Positions 33,438 through 47,389 of a stretch of DNA of 64,000 bases are shown in pieces. Position 1 is the first letter of the stretch; every line of letters starts with the position of its first letter. This stretch comes from Daphnia pulex (taxonomy: Eukaryota; Arthropoda; Branchiopoda; Diplostraca; Daphniidae). The translations under genes and the position numbers were made by a program. Under the pieces are notes generated by a model. The model did no database searches and was not told the DNA's origin. It worked only from the letters and a program-made list of their open reading frames with translations. The stretch lies in the NCBI RefSeq assembly GCF_021134715.1, contig NC_060018.1, positions 248,001-312,000 of the forward strand. Direction: 5' to 3'.

Positions 33438-35339
33438 ATTTTTGATTGTCAAGTTCTGGATGGGTTGAATGAAAATACATTTTTTTCTACCCAAATTTCT
33501 TACCTTTTTCTAATCAATTTTTTTAAAACACGTACCAAAGAAAATGTAAGATACCCTACGAAATGAGATATTTCAATCTAGTACGCAATCTTGTATATAT
33601 TCTCATACGCCGTTCTACTGTTGTTATACAGTCATCGCGAAACAAAAGTTGGGTCGTACAAAAAAAATTTACCTCTGAAGATGGGGATCAACAAAACGGA
33701 AAATGGCGATGGGAAAAATCTATCTAGTGGTAAGGGAAGCTGAAAGAAACGTGTTGTACTTCGAAAACATAATCAGGCAAGAAAGGTAATGGAAATAGGG
33801 AAATCAACAAGATGCTCACACAACTAATTCAAACATTCAATATTGCAAAACTGTACAAAAACATTTTCAGGAAACAAGTCTACACACGCGGTATATATTC
33901 GGATTCAAAATGATGACGACACGGTGGCAAAGTAGTCGGGGATAGAGACGGTTTACCTTACATTTCAAAAGTCTTAAGCATGAAATTATTTCGTAAAACC
34001 ATTTCAATTGCCATCTTGCATCGTGCGGTTGCGATAGAGAAAACAGAACAAAATGAACAAAGAAGAAAACGAGATTAAGCGACGATGACGATTTGAACAT
34101 TAGGAGAAAAATATAACTTTTCACTTTTTTCTTTCACAAAATACGAGAAAAAACATTGATCAGTCGACGGTTTGGCCTGAACTAATTCATACTACTTTCA
34201 GCCTCTTCTTCCGTTTTCAAGGCGAAGAGACAATTCCAAAACAGAATTGAGTGCGAAGGGGAGTGGGGGGGGGGGCATGAAAAATAACGAGACAATCAAG
34301 AGACTAAACCAGTTTACAGGCCAACGGTTGATGAACAGGTGGCATTCAGCACAAGACGACAGGAGTGATAGCCCTTGCACGTCTCAGTATAACAAAAATG
34401 AAAAAATAGGTAATAAGCAATGCTATTCACAGAAAATTTCGGTCGACACTTTTGCTTCCGAACAAGAACTGCCGTGTGCTGAACTTGGGCTGGCAAAATA
34501 CAGAAGAGATTGGGACAACAATCTGAGAAGAGAGGACATGGCACTTTGTGTAGTTTCTGGAAGCTGCGCGTTAACTCACGCCACTTGACCACAAAAACTG
34601 ACACCGGACATAGAGCACTTATTGGAGTCGCTCAATAAATTTTCCTTTTTTTTTTCCTTGTCCCGAAAGGCCATCACTTCCGTGGCTCTCACACTAAAAC
34701 ACACACACACACAAAATAGACACGCGCACAAATCAGTTGCTCAAGGCCAACTAGTTGGGATTTTGTTTTCCTCCAACACGAACTGTGACGCTCCAAACCA
34801 TACGGACGCAAGAGACACAGGCACACAATTATATCGGCATTCAATTCAAATGGAGGAGAGAAAAAAAACACTAGCGAAACTAAAGACAATTAACAAAGGA
34901 AAGGGGAAAAAATAAAGATTTGAATATGTTGGTGTGTCGATCAAGTTATTTCACACCATAATAGCGTCCTTAATATGATGGGGGCCAAATCTTTTCTGAC
35001 AATATCTCAAACCCGAATATTTTCGGTGTCGGCTTAATACGAGCAACCGTTTTGATTCTACACTTTTTGCTCCGTCGTTTACAAAAGGATAAACGCGTTC
35101 GCAGATGATGAAGGTAGCAGATGTCCGGAGGGCGAGGCACAAGCTCCGTTTCACCAACGTTAGTAAAAACACACATCCTCGATCCACTACGATGCGGCCA
35201 ATAGAAGACAATTAAATGTCTGCTCACCGCTGGCTTCAACTTGAATAGCAGATGAAAATTAAAAATCCATTTGAAAAATGACAACGTCTACGCGACATTT
35301 ACCTCGAATAGGTGCCATAAGATGTTGAACGACGACCTG
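33438..35339 (-). other. Convergent intergenic region: RpS21 3' end and long FBXO11 3' UTR
   Basis: No coding feature. A G-run (about 34264-34275) and a (CA)n tract (about 34699-34714) are present. Most of it, in minus orientation, is likely FBXO11 3' UTR, since no other gene lies there. No recognised repeat. Confidence 0.4.
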
Positions 35340-38300
35340 TTAATTGACCATCACTGTATGAGACTCTACGGGCGCTGCCGAGTCGTAAAGTGTGTCGGTG
35401 TCTTGCGTAGACTCTCCCTGTAGTTGGCACTGATTGGTCAACGTGCCGGCCCCGCAGTCGCAAAAAAAGCGATCGTGACGGATAAACTCCACGTCGTGCC
35501 CGGCATGACACGTTTTGATGCAATTGACGCAGATAGCGTTCCGGTCCGTTGTGTTGCAGGTGCGACAGCGGTAGAAATCGTGCATTGGGAAAGATGTGTA
35601 GGAAGAGATCTTGTAAAGACACTGACCACCATTCACGGCCTTTTCAACCGCGTCTTGGTTATTGAAGATCTTGTTCCCTGTTTTGATTGATTTAAAAAAC
35701 AAAACATATAGATCTATAGTAAAATGAAGATAGTAAATACACACCTTTACAAATAGGTGTGACACCCGATGCCAGGCACAGTCCCCCAAATCGGTTGTTG
35801 AAGATCTGGTTGAATTCTAATGTGGCCGTCGCGTTGTTAGTAATCTCGATGCCCGCCGCTAGCCCGTCGAAAATACGATTTCGCCGAAGGATCGGGTGCG
35901 ATTGCGTTGAGATCAAAACTCCGGCCTGCGCGTTGCGGAAGATATCGTTTTCTTCCAAGATTCCTTTACCACCGTTAAAGATGCAGATTCCACCGTCTCT
36001 TCCGTCGTAGATTTTATTGCGCTGTCAAAAAGAAAAACAAGCGGTCAAGCACAGTAAACATTTCTAACTTAATAATCTAAAATGAACTTACCTTTAATGT
36101 TGGATTCGAATCTGTTTTTATCCAGACTCCAGCCATTGCATTATCAAAGATTTCGTTCTGTTCCAACAGGCCGAGTCCTCCATTGTAGACGAGAACTCCG
36201 CCGTTTTGTCCACCCCAAATCTTGTTCCGGCGAATGATGGGATTGCTCCCCGTTCGAATCTGCACACCACTGTATAGATGGTTGAAGATGTCGTTGTCTT
36301 CGAGACGGCCATGTCCATTATCGTAAAAATAGACACCCACTTGCTTGCCAGAATGAATTCGGTTTCGCCTTAAAACAGGAGTCGATCCTGATGAGGTGTA
36401 AAAAATGGGTTAATTCAATTCAGAGGAGAAGTACAATTATCAGTTATTTACCTGTGGTTATCCAGACTCCAGCCAGGGTATTGGCGTAAACTTCATTTTC
36501 TTCTATGAGTCCCTGGCCCTTTTCGTGGACGTAGATGCCACCGTGTTGGCCGTGATGGATTTTATTGTGCCGCACGATTGGATCACTGTTGGTGCGGATC
36601 TGTATGCCTGCCAAAGCGTTGCCGTAAATATTGTTGTGCTCAATCAGACCGCGGCCTTCTCCAAATATGTAAACGCCGCCTTGGTGGCCGTTGTAGATTT
36701 CATTCCGACGGATGGTCGGATTTGAATTTGAGGTGATCCAAACGCCCGCAAAGTTGTTGGAATGAATCCGGTTTTCAATGAATTGGCCCTGACCGGATTC
36801 GTGAACGTAAATGCCCCCCGTTTGGCCGTGATGGATTTCACACCGCACCACAGTCGGGTTTGCTCCTGCTATTAAATTCAAATGAAGCAACAATCAGATT
36901 TGTTAGCGAAACAAGGGACGCATTAAAAATGGAAACAAGTCACAAACCTTTCACTTCAAAGCCAGCGATTCTGTTGTTGTGGATATTGTTACTCTCAAAA
37001 TAGCCTAATCCGTTGTCGAAGGTGAAGATGCCGACGTCTCGGCCGTGATGGATATGATTCCTTCTCATAACCGGATTGGCGTGATTTTTCACCCAGATGC
37101 CCGCCAGAGCGTTGCGGCTGATTTCGTTGTCCTCATAAAGACCCTGAGCGTGGTCGGTGATGTAAAGGCCAACGTTCTCGCAGTCGGATATGTCGCAACG
37201 GCGGATAATGGGTTCCGCACCAGACCCGGTTACACATACAGCGGCGCCCACTGCAACATTCGGAGAAAAAAAGATTGAGTCACAAAGCAATGACCAATAC
37301 AAATGACGACAAAAACATACCGACGGAGCTGCTGCGGATGATGCAATGGTCGATAACGGGTGAGCAATTCTCTCCAATTTCAAGGCAGTAATGTTTGTGA
37401 TGCGGAACAGACGATGAGATATCTGGACTGAACTTGAGCGTGACGTAGCCCAGGTAGGAAGATCTCGCACCTTCCATAAACGTCACCGTCGATTCCGTGT
37501 CTCGTTCGATGGTAACGTTTTCGGCCACGTTACCCGAAGAACAACCTAAAATGTTGACGTTGTTCTCCACTACCAGGTACTCGCGCTGGTAGGATCCCTT
37601 GTGCACGAACACGAGCGGACTCTCGGCGTCGTCGAAAAATTCCAGCGCCGACTGGATCGTATCGAAATAGGCAATCGAACGACCTACAAGAATGGAAAAA
37701 GAGATGGAAAAATGATAAAACGTTTAAGCGACGCCAAAGACTTTCACGACAAACCTTTGTAGCGTGACGGGTATTTAAGGGCCTTTTCTTGAAATCCCGG
37801 CCTGACGTGGACGCCGTGATTGAGTTGTTTGAAGCTCTCTTTCCAAGGATTGTCGTATTCGGATTCTTCTATCGCTATAAATTCGTATTTGCAGATTCCC
37901 GTGTGAAACAATGGCGTGTCGTACTCAAAAACGCGCTGATACAACGTTTTCCTGTCGAGACAAAATGTTGATGAATCTCTGAATGATAATCTCGGAAATG
38001 TTTACACCAACATACCAAAGCTCTGTGTCGTTAGCTATACTCTGGAAACGTTTACAGACTTGACTGACCCGACATAAATCTCTCTCAAACAGATAACTGA
38101 ATATGCATATGAGAACTTCATCAGGTAATTCATACTGGAGGTAATGAGCTGCACTTCTTTGCTCATCAACTGAGTTGCCATCTGCAAATTGAATATTAAA
38201 ACAAATTAGGAGACAGCCAGGATAAAACGAAAAATATTTGTCGTACTCTCAGATGATGTGTAGCAGGTTCTTCTCGGCCTCTTTCTTGCAGGTAGCATAC

Positions 38301-38786
38301 ACGTTGCATAGCCACTGGGACCAGCTGCACAAGCTGAATTTGACGAAAGGCTGCCACTCGGATTGCAGCCTGACGGGTAGTTGGGTGCTACAGCTGCAGC
38401 GGCAGGATCATGATGTGGTGACTTGCGCCTCAGATCATAAGGTGGTTGGTGTCCAGCAGCTGAGGCCCCACCGGTGACTAAACCAACAGCCGAAGGGACA
38501 ACAGGTTGAGGAGCAACAGATCCTGAGACTGGATTTTCATTGTTGGCTGACGATGCATTGTTTTGGAGATTTCCTTCACCTGCCCCTTCTTCCCCATCTA
38601 AGGAAAGTTTGTTATTGTGAAACACATTTTGAATGAGAAGTGGGACTGATGTGGGAGAAAGAATGGCGAGATGGACTTACCAGAGTTGACGCGGGAGTTA
38701 TTGCTGGCAGCAGCACCTCTCTTGGTGCCCTTCCGTTTCGACCTTCTCAGGGAGTAGAGGGGTGAACGCAGCGAGGGACTGGGCAT
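35340..38786 (-). CDS. FBXO11: F-box only protein 11 (FBXO11)
   Basis: Ten exons on the minus strand: 38681-38786, 38247-38597, 38016-38181, 37755-37951, 37321-37683, 36948-37250, 36452-36868, 36092-36387, 35745-36021 and 35340-35677; 937 aa (human 927). Order: basic, low-complexity N-terminus ([13 protein letters not shown]), F-box at about 165-208 ([20 protein letters not shown]), a long right-handed beta-helix of PbH1 repeats (many [11 protein letters not shown] / [19 protein letters not shown] units), and a C-terminal UBR-type zinc finger ([10 protein letters not shown] ... [21 protein letters not shown]). FBXO11 is the substrate receptor of an SCF ubiquitin ligase for BCL6, CDT2 and Snail in mammals and DRE-1 targets in nematodes. 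Every exon phase is consistent and no defect was seen. Confidence 0.97.
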
Positions 38787-40701
38787 TTTGCTAACGATTT
38801 TCCCACTTTTCTTGGCGACAGCACAGTAAAACAGTGAAGAATGTCCAGATATGATGATAAACTTGCGAGAAACAATCACTACGGGAGGTTCATAATGCTT
38901 TTTTCATGGGAATATCTCACTTTTTTAGTGTCAACACAACTTGTGACTGAGCGCATACACCATCGGCCATCTTGTACAATGTGTTCTGCTAGAGACATCT
39001 ATGATCGAAAAAAGGAAATGGACGACAAATCTTTTCTTTCGTGGTAAATGCTTCAGGCAATGGCTTCTTTTTCTTTCTTTCGGCTTTTTCTGTATGTGTG
39101 TGTGTTAGTCACATTTTGTTTGGGCTAGTAACGCATTTCCCCCGTTTTCCCTTTCCTTACAACAGAAAATAAAAAGGATAGAGCCCTCGTATTGTGGGGG
39201 CCTTCCGGCGGCATCGGCTGAAATGCTTCTTTGTCCAAACAGCTGTTTTTTTTGGTTGTTATTTGATGGATGTTTATTATCCTCCCACGCGCCGTGAATC
39301 AAGTCACGAAACAATAACAGTCCCGAAAACCACCTAGAAAGAATAAAACGACACTTTTTTTTTGTTAATCAAGTTCTTGTATTTTTTCTTCGATTAGAAC
39401 CCACCAGCCAGCAATCGTTCGTTTTGTCAAAATAGAAGGCCCATAACCAGCCATTATTTCTTGATGGAAGGGGGGATGATAATAATAATAAAAAGACGAC
39501 GAAAAAGATTTAATCCAACAAACATAGAGCTTTCAAGCGTTATTATTATTACAACCCCACAGAGAGAAAGGAAAAAAGAGACACACGAAAAAATAATAAA
39601 AAATAAAAAAAAAAACAATCGAATAAATTTTTTGAGGGAAATTTTTTCTCCAAATTGCTAAATTTTTGTTTCTTTTTTCTTTTTCCTCCTCCAATATTTT
39701 TTTAAATCCTACGTTCCTTTTTTTTAAATTTTTTATAATAATAAAGTTTAATAACAATCGAACACTATCGAGGGACGAACACGAGCGCGCGTGTCAAATG
39801 TGTGTGGGCCGGCCGATCCGCTGCGCTGCAACGAACGGACTTTTTTTTTTCTCTTGTTTTGAGACGAAACAGAAAATGTTCAAAATGCGGCACGTACTAC
39901 GTCAGCTTTAGAAAGAGAGAGAGAACACATTTTGGAAAGAGAAACAGAGGGGAAAAAGAGAAAAGAACACACACAGAACACACGCAATAATACAAAAAAA
40001 GAATCGGTTGGGGTTTTCTTCTTTCTTATTTTTTCTAAATGGTGGTTGGTTGGGGAAGATGGGGAAAGTGCCCTAGAAAAAAAGATGAAGAAACCAAATA
40101 AATTGAGCTCTATCGGATGTGTATAACATATATCGTCGACCTCCTGGCGCGCCCAGCTCTTATCTATTTGCCATTGATCCTACTCGACACACAATTGTTC
40201 TGTACAAACTAAAATATTAGAATTTCTTTTGTTTAACGTCATTTTCAAATATAGCCTCAACGTGTTGGGGAAAAAAAAACAAATTTGACAAAAAGGGGAG
40301 AAAACATATTCCGTCACCAACATCATCACGATAGCAAAAACGTAAATTTCTGACTGAAAAATAAACCGGAGCTAAAAAAAAAAAAGAGAAACCAGAGAAA
40401 TTAAGGAATCGGAAAGAGAAAGGATTGTGTGTCTGTGGTTGGTTGGTGTGTAATACATACATATATATATTATATGTGGTTTGTGTGTGTGTGTGTGTCT
40501 GTACTGTACGTGTGTAAAAAATATAGAGTCTGAGAAGAAGGAGCGAGGATAGAGTTGATTGAGCAGATTGTACAAATGTGACCAAATAAATCTTTTTTTT
40601 TTTCATCTTTTTTTAATTTTAATTTTGTAAATTTTCTTTCAATATTCACTTCATCTTTTATTCTTTGTTTATTTTTCTGGAGAAAGCAAAAGGGCGTCTC
40701 T
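38787..40701 (-). other. Intergenic: FBXO11 promoter side and Smaug 3' UTR
   Basis: No gene. 38787-39300 holds the FBXO11 5' region. 39450-40680 is AT-rich and rich in homopolymers, with a (GT)n run at about 40485-40498 and a purine-rich stretch at 39911-39990; in minus orientation this would be the Smaug 3' UTR, containing TGTAAATT- and TTTATT-like elements near the stop codon. Confidence 0.4.
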
Positions 40702-43700
40702 CTAGATGTCGTTGGCTCCTTCGAGCGCGTGTTCCGTCATGCTGAGGCAGAGCGACTCGAGGCGATGATTCAAATCCATTTCGGAGGCGTCTCTTTCCTG
40801 GCTGAAGAGCAAACTGCTGTTGTTGATGACGCCACCATTGGCCATAGGGGCTGACCTGGCCCGCTGGATCCCCAACTGGCTGGCAAATGGCAACGACTGT
40901 GCAAAAGAGAAATTGCATTGACTATTGCGGCTATTTTTCGTAAGTAAAGAAAGAAACGAACCTCTGACGGAAGTTCATCAAAGTGCATCCGGTGTGGAGG
41001 AGAGAAAGTGAAGGGGTCGGGAGCAGCGACGCCGCACGACAAAGAAGAGTAGCCCTGCGACGACGACGTGCACGACGACGAAGTAGAAGAGTAGAGCGAC
41101 GATTGATGCGACAAGGCGCTGACGCAGAAACTGTTGCGGTGCTGGAGTGGTAAGTGCGATCCCACTTGGAGGGAATGCGGATTGTTGTGCGGCGAGGTGG
41201 TGGTCGGCGCCGGGCCGGGCCGCATTTGAGCCGCGTTCACACCTCCTGGCCAAAACAAAACAAAAACAAAATGTTATTATTCCCGAAATAACACAAAAGG
41301 TGGAGGATTAGCTGATATTTATACCAGCGTGATGGGTGTGCTGGCCATAAGAATTGTGGGTGGGGCTCTGTCCAGCGAATAAAGGACGGGCTAGACTGGG
41401 ACTGGGGCACGGACTGGCGTGAATTCCCCTTTGCTGCTGCTGCTGCTGTTGTCTCGGCGGAAAGAGGCTATAGGCATTGGGCGGAGCGCATCCGAACGAA
41501 GTCTGGGCAGCGCTGCTGCCAGCCCCATCGGCGCTATAGAATCCAGGGTAATGAGCCACATTGCTCCATCGACGGGCGAAACGAGCTTCAGAGCTCTTTT
41601 GCGGCCCACCGCTACCAACAACACCGCCGTTTGTTGCATTCACAATTGCCGAATTGTTGCTACCGCGGCTGCCGGGGGCTGTGCCGTTGCCGAGTCCAGC
41701 AGCCGAAGCCGAAGGAGCCAAATTGTTCCAAATGCGATGGGCCTGTTCCTTCCATGACGCAATGCGCCGACGTTGGCGTTGGGTGAAAGCTTCGTGACTC
41801 AAGCAGCGGTCCATCAAAGCCACAAACTGGCTAACGTTGTCTTCGGCCGGGCAGGACGAGACCAAAAGCTGCGTGCAAACTAATTGAAAGAAAGGGAAAA
41901 TGGTGATGATTGTTATTAGCAAACGAGAGAGAGAGAGGGAGCTAGAGAAAAACGAGTCTTTAATGAAGAGAAAGTTGATTGTACGACTTACTTTTGCCCA
42001 AAAGGCGAGTGATTTGTCCCGGCAGGTCGTCGAGCGACAGGTGAGTCGGCCCGCCAAGCAACTCCAATTCGTTACCGAAGGCGGAGCGAAAGTTGCCCGA
42101 CGAGAGATTGTCGCCCAGCCCGTCGTCGGCCGACGTGTCGCTGCCTTCCTCGGCGCTGTCGACATCCGGAGCGGCCGAAACGATCACCGTCGGCATGTCA
42201 GAGGCCGTCAGGGTCGACCTGCTCGACTGGCCAATGGTCGACGGTGGAGAGGCGGGCGGCGGCTTGGACAGGTCGCTAGTCTCCAAGGCAGTGGGTGAGC
42301 CGGTAGAAAGGCCTCGAGCCGCCGCCAAATTGTCCATGGACCCGTCGAGCGACGAGTAGCCCGAAGTGTCATCTCTCGTCATCAGCGGCGATGGCGACGG
42401 ACTCAAATTGCCGATAAAAAGCTGGTCGTCAGCTACGGGTGGGCCACGATACGGTTTGATGGGCGTCGACAGCAAATTTTTCAGCTCACTCAAGGCATTA
42501 TGCAAACTGCCCGTGTCGACGACCTCCTAATAATGTCAATTTGCAGGGGAAAATAGGCAAAATTAAGCTTATTTTGCTGCTATTTTTAAACTTTTAGCCA
42601 ATCAATTCTGACCTTTTCTAATTGAGCCAAAAGCGTGGGCCGCTCGCGGAGGCGGAGGATACTCAGGGCAATTTTGTGTCTGGCCCCTTTGGTCACTCCT
42701 TGCAGTTCCAGCTGCTCTTCAGTCAGCGCCAGCATTTCGTCGTAAGTGAGCAGAGAGAACAAATGAGCGTACTTGTGCAGCCGCAATCCTTTCAGCCACG
42801 ACGGGACATCTGTGCATCCACAAGGTAATGAAATCAAATCACATTTCTATGTTTAGCGAATTGACACAAAGGGATTGACGGACCTCTCATTCCGCTTCCG
42901 GGGATGTGGAAAGATGACGGTCGGTGGTTATCGTCGCTGTAAATCGAGTCGGATCCGCTTCCGCTGCCGGAAGAGGCCAGCGAATTCTGAGGCGACAGGG
43001 GACAGTGAGATAGGCCGTTGGTCGTTTCGCTCGGGGACGATAAAGACAAGGATCTCGGCTTGATGCGGCCGTTATCGTTCTGGAATTTTAGTTTAGTTTA
43101 GTTTTTCTCTTTTTGGGGTGTGAATGGATAAAACAAAACGGACCTGATTACTCCCCCAAGGATCTTGCGGATAGACCATGGAATTGGACGGTGGAGTCAG
43201 GCTGTTACTGCGCCGGATGCGCTGGATCGTGCAACTGGACGGTGGCGGTTGTTTGGTTGGTGGACCCAATCCGGCGGGACTGGGCGAACTCCAAGGATCC
43301 CATTGCCCGACACCATTGTGCGGCCTCTGTCTCGTTGCCTGTGAATGGAAGGCATCCGGAGATTGCGGATCCGACGGAGGAAACATGTCCAGTCCGCCTT
43401 GATGATTGCTCTCCAGTAATGACAGCGCCATATCTTGATTTCCTTCGTCGTCCAGCTGCCGAATCAGCTCAGCCAGTGACCTGCGTGTGGTGTGTCAGAT
43501 GTAGGTCACGATTAAGTACAGACGGATAAAAACCGTCCGCATTGTGCAGCATATTGTCGTCTAGTTTATAGAGTTATTTGAATCCAGGAGGGTGAAACTC
43601 AATCTGGCCATTAGGGTTAGTATTGGATTACCGTTTGCTTTCCAGCGAGAGGGCCGGATGAATGAGAGCGTAGGTGAGGAGCTGCTGAATTTCGGTCGAC

Positions 43701-46700
43701 TGATGTTGAGCGCTGGATGGCGAAGGTCCCTGGTTAGGATCGTCCTCCAGGAATGAGGCCAACAATCTGCATCGATTCAAACTTTTTCGTTGTATATTTC
43801 ACTGGGGATAAAAATGATAAAGGAATTTACCCGGGTAGGAGGTGGATGTATCCTCGGACTCCATCAGAGTTGGCCGGCCGTAACAGCGGCAGGTAATGCA
43901 ACAGTTGAGAGACGGCTACATCGCGTGACTCGTTGCGTAATCCGTTCAAAAAGGCTGGAAAAGAAAAGGGGAAAATGACATTTACAGACGAGACAGAGAA
44001 AAGAAGAAGAAAAACTTTTGTTTTTTTCTTGTTTTATTTTTCTCCTTCTTGTGGCATTGACACACTTTGAGAGAGTGAGCGCACACAGCGAGTGAGCGAG
44101 CCAAAACGTCGACAATCGACAAAGATAATCACTCGACGAAAACGACAACGACGACCGACTCTTTTGTTTCTTTCGGGCATACCAGCAACTGGCCAAGGAC
44201 GCACACTTACTCGTCTTGTGGAGCAAACAACAAGTGAAACCCCTCAGGTGCGGATCCCGCCAGGAGTTTGAGAAAAACAATTTATGCATAGCAGGACTCG
44301 TTATGTATATAAGCTACCAAGAGAAATTGGAAAGAAAAAAACAAGGATCATCATCTCTGAGAAGAGATGAAAGTGCCGCCGGTGGGGTTTTCTCGCCGTG
44401 AATAGAAATTGCGAGTGCGGTTTTTCTTTTAATCACGAGGGGTTTCTTTCCCCTTCTCCCGATCAGAAAATTGAGAAAGCGACAGCAGCAGCACCGGCCC
44501 TTCACCATTTTATTTTTATTTTTACGAGCGACACAATTAAACTTTCGTCTTACCCGTCATGTCTTCATGGATGGCGAACGTTTTCAATGACCTAATCCGA
44601 TTTTGCGCAAAGACGAGCAAACAAACAATCCACTTTGAACAACAACAAGGCGCACAACAACAACTTTAAACACTGGCGTGAACCAACTCTGCTCCTAAAA
44701 CACTAGTCGCACACTCCATCCAACGGGTCAAAGTGAAAGTGTTTGATTTCCAAATATTCAGGCCAATTGGAATCCGATGGAAGAAAAAATCCTAGCGACT
44801 CTACAGCAAAGTGGCCTGAATGTGATGAAAAGGTAAATAATAATAGTCGTCGAATTTAAGAGTGTCGATGAGGAGTTTGAAAAAGGGACGTCCGGACTGG
44901 AGCAGCGAGGCCAGCCGACTGTGCGGATAGACTCAACAAGTCCAACGAGAGAGGGAAAAGAGAGAGAGAGACAGTAGAACATAACGTGTTGTGCGAGGCC
45001 ATAGAGACTAGAGAGAGAAAGAAAGAAACACGTTGGGAAAAAAGATCTGAAAAGAAAAAGAGCTTTCACCCTGGGTTAGTGTATGTGCTGTGCTGTGGTG
45101 GTCCACCAGCGGTTGGCCTCGAAGCTCTGGCCCCTCCCGTTTCTCCTTTGCCGATCTCCCCCCCGCCACCTTTCCCTTTCTCTTCGACCGTAGAGTTGTG
45201 TATAGAAAACACACGCCGACTGCGGCTACAGCAGCAATATGGACGAAGACGTTCTCTCTTCTCAACACACACCTCTCTACACCTTTCTCTTCGAGTGTGC
45301 TCCGTGTACGGGCAAAACTCGTCATGTCATGTCTCTCTCTCTTTTATTTCAGCTTTCCTCTTCAAAAATCGAATCGAAAAAATGTCTTACAGCTACTACT
45401 GCTGCCTCCTTCTTCTTCTATCCGTTTCTCTCTTTGTATAGGCCTGTCCAAATACGGTCGACTGCAGCTGAAAGAGAAAGCGGCGGCCAACCGGCCCATC
45501 GACTAGTATCCCCCCTTCGTTTTTATTTCTTCCAACAAAAATGTGGCAAGTTCTTTTTCGTTTTTTAAAAATACCTCTCTAAACGAGCACCTGTAATTCA
45601 CTGTTTGCTCTACCTTTCCTTTTCCGTCTGACCACAAAGAAGAAAAACCAAATTTTTTAGCCATATCAACCACGCCCAGTTGGTTGATTTCATTTGCCAG
45701 ATAGAAGAACTAAGCCGTTGAATTGGTAATTAAGTCTGAGATACTGTACGTACGTCTACATATCAAGTCGATCGAATCCATTGTTTCATTCCAACCGGTA
45801 GCCCATTTTTGAATAAAATGAACAAAATTTCTATCGCCAAAATGAAATGAATAAAAACAAAACGTCGAGAGATACGGTCACGATCTGATGATGTCACGAT
45901 AGTCAGACCTCTAGTGAGATTGATGACTGTGTAGATGATGCGGCACCTGTTGGTTCGGACAGACCAGAAAAAAAAAAGAGAAGGGGATCGGGAGAAAAAG
46001 GGAAAAAAACTTTCTCAATTTTTGCGCGGGATAATATGGCGAGTGAACGGCACGGATGAATTTGTTATTTATTCCGACCCGAACCCACGACTCCCGTCGC
46101 TCATTCCCGATCCATCTGGGAAATTCTCCATTAAACAACACACCTGAAAAATACGAAACGTGTCTGTGCCTCCTCCTACCGACTGGGTTGCACGTCGCTG
46201 CCGTTCATAGAGCGGCGTGAAACGCGTCTAGACCTTCGTCGTCGTTCAGCAGTAGGGGAAGAAGAAGCCAAAAATTGAGGGGAAAGTACCTGGCCTGCCC
46301 TAACACACACACACTCTCTCTTTTTTACATGATATTTTCCCTACTACTATCGTCCGTCGTCATCTCTCTACTACGCAGAGTGAAAGCCAAGAGACTCTCG
46401 GTGGCCGCCGGTTTGTCCCGGTCGTCCTCTAGATCGCCAATCCCGACAATAGTCAAAATTAGACGATGCAGCAAAACCACGCAGACTGGCAAAGTGAACT
46501 GGATTCTTTTTAGTCATCCGAAAATGCGCTGAATCAGCGGCGACCCGAAAAAATAAAAACAACCCACCGTAGTACGCGTGCAATAAAAAAGACCCATGCT
46601 TGCACACGAGTTCACTTTTTTGGCGAGACGCTCATAAATGTCTGACACACGTTATTCGGCGGGAGCGTGTACAGTTAGGGGAAGAGCGGCCGACACACAA

Positions 46701-47389
46701 GGCAAGGCGGTGTGTGTGACCCAGTTCTTTCACTTTTCCCAAAAGATTCAAAGTGTCCCGGGAACATTGCCAGAATAGAATTATTTCAAAAAAGAGAAGC
46801 GCAACTTGTGCGCAGCGCATTCGGTACACATTTCGCAAAATTTAGAAAAAAGAAAAAGCTGCCGTGTGTGGAATGGCATCGTAATTAAAAATTGTCGACA
46901 TTGTTGCCGTCCGCCCGTCCCTTATCTTTCTTTCTTCAAACGAGTTAGTCGTCGTCGCAGTAGCAAGTAGTACAAGTAGTGAAAGCCTCTTTCAGTTTGG
47001 CGGTAGCCGTAAAAAATTCGCTTTTTAAATAGGACCGATATGATTGCATATGGCGGGAGACCTTAAAAAGACGAATAAAAAAACAGTTGCCAATCGGGTT
47101 TTTCGAAATGAAGGGAAAACGTCCAGCAATAATAATTAATGAATGAATAAAGGAAAATCTCACCAGGATCGTTGGCCCGTTGAATCTCCTGGCGCCAGAT
47201 GGCGTTGGCGACGAGTAATTGTTGCTGGAGAAAGGAGTGGATCAGGTGAGCGGCTTTGGGATTGGCCCGACTCAGCAATTTGACGGCGATGGTGGCCTGC
47301 TGGGCTCCGTTGCAACTCTCGAACCAAGTTTCAAGCGGCTCCAATTCCTCGACGGTGAATTCACGCGGAGGCTGCGGCGCCATCACCAT
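40702..47389 (-). CDS. smg: Smaug homologue (SAMD4 family), RNA-binding translational repressor
   Basis: Ten coding exons on the minus strand: 47164-47389, 43831-43954, 43632-43766, 43144-43480, 42884-43079, 42613-42809, 41992-42526, 41325-41879, 40962-41245 and 40702-40896; 927 aa, all phases consistent. N-terminal helical region ([52 protein letters not shown]) as in SAMD4. SAM domain at about 340-405: [18 protein letters not shown], then [20 protein letters not shown], the basic surface that binds the SRE stem-loop. A long Ser/Pro/Gln-rich part follows, and the family C-terminus [20 protein letters not shown]. Smaug recruits the CCR4-NOT deadenylase to mRNAs. The start at 47389 (GCCATGGTG) is the best context; 47383 and an in-frame site further upstream are alternatives. 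Intron 1 is 3.2 kb, far longer than the others in the window. Confidence 0.95.
43955..47163 (-). other. Large first coding intron of Smaug
   Basis: No exon or other gene found. It is rich in GAGA/CTCT tracts (for example 44945-44975 and 45000-45030, 45315-45350) and in short purine runs, which in arthropods often accompany regulatory DNA. Open frames of 60-150 codons on both strands here are low-complexity Ser/Leu/Phe or Lys/Glu readings of these tracts. Confidence 0.45.

Noticed and set aside
41308-42505. Long open frames on the plus strand opposite Smaug exons
   Set aside because: They are antisense readings of GC-rich, low-complexity Smaug coding sequence; the minus-strand model has consistent phases and family motifs.
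43113-43529. 138-codon plus-strand frame rich in Trp and Cys
   Set aside because: Antisense shadow of the Smaug exon 43144-43480.
44216-46532. Numerous 60-150-codon frames in Smaug intron 1
   Set aside because: Low-complexity readings of CT/GA tracts, with no domains and no splice structure.
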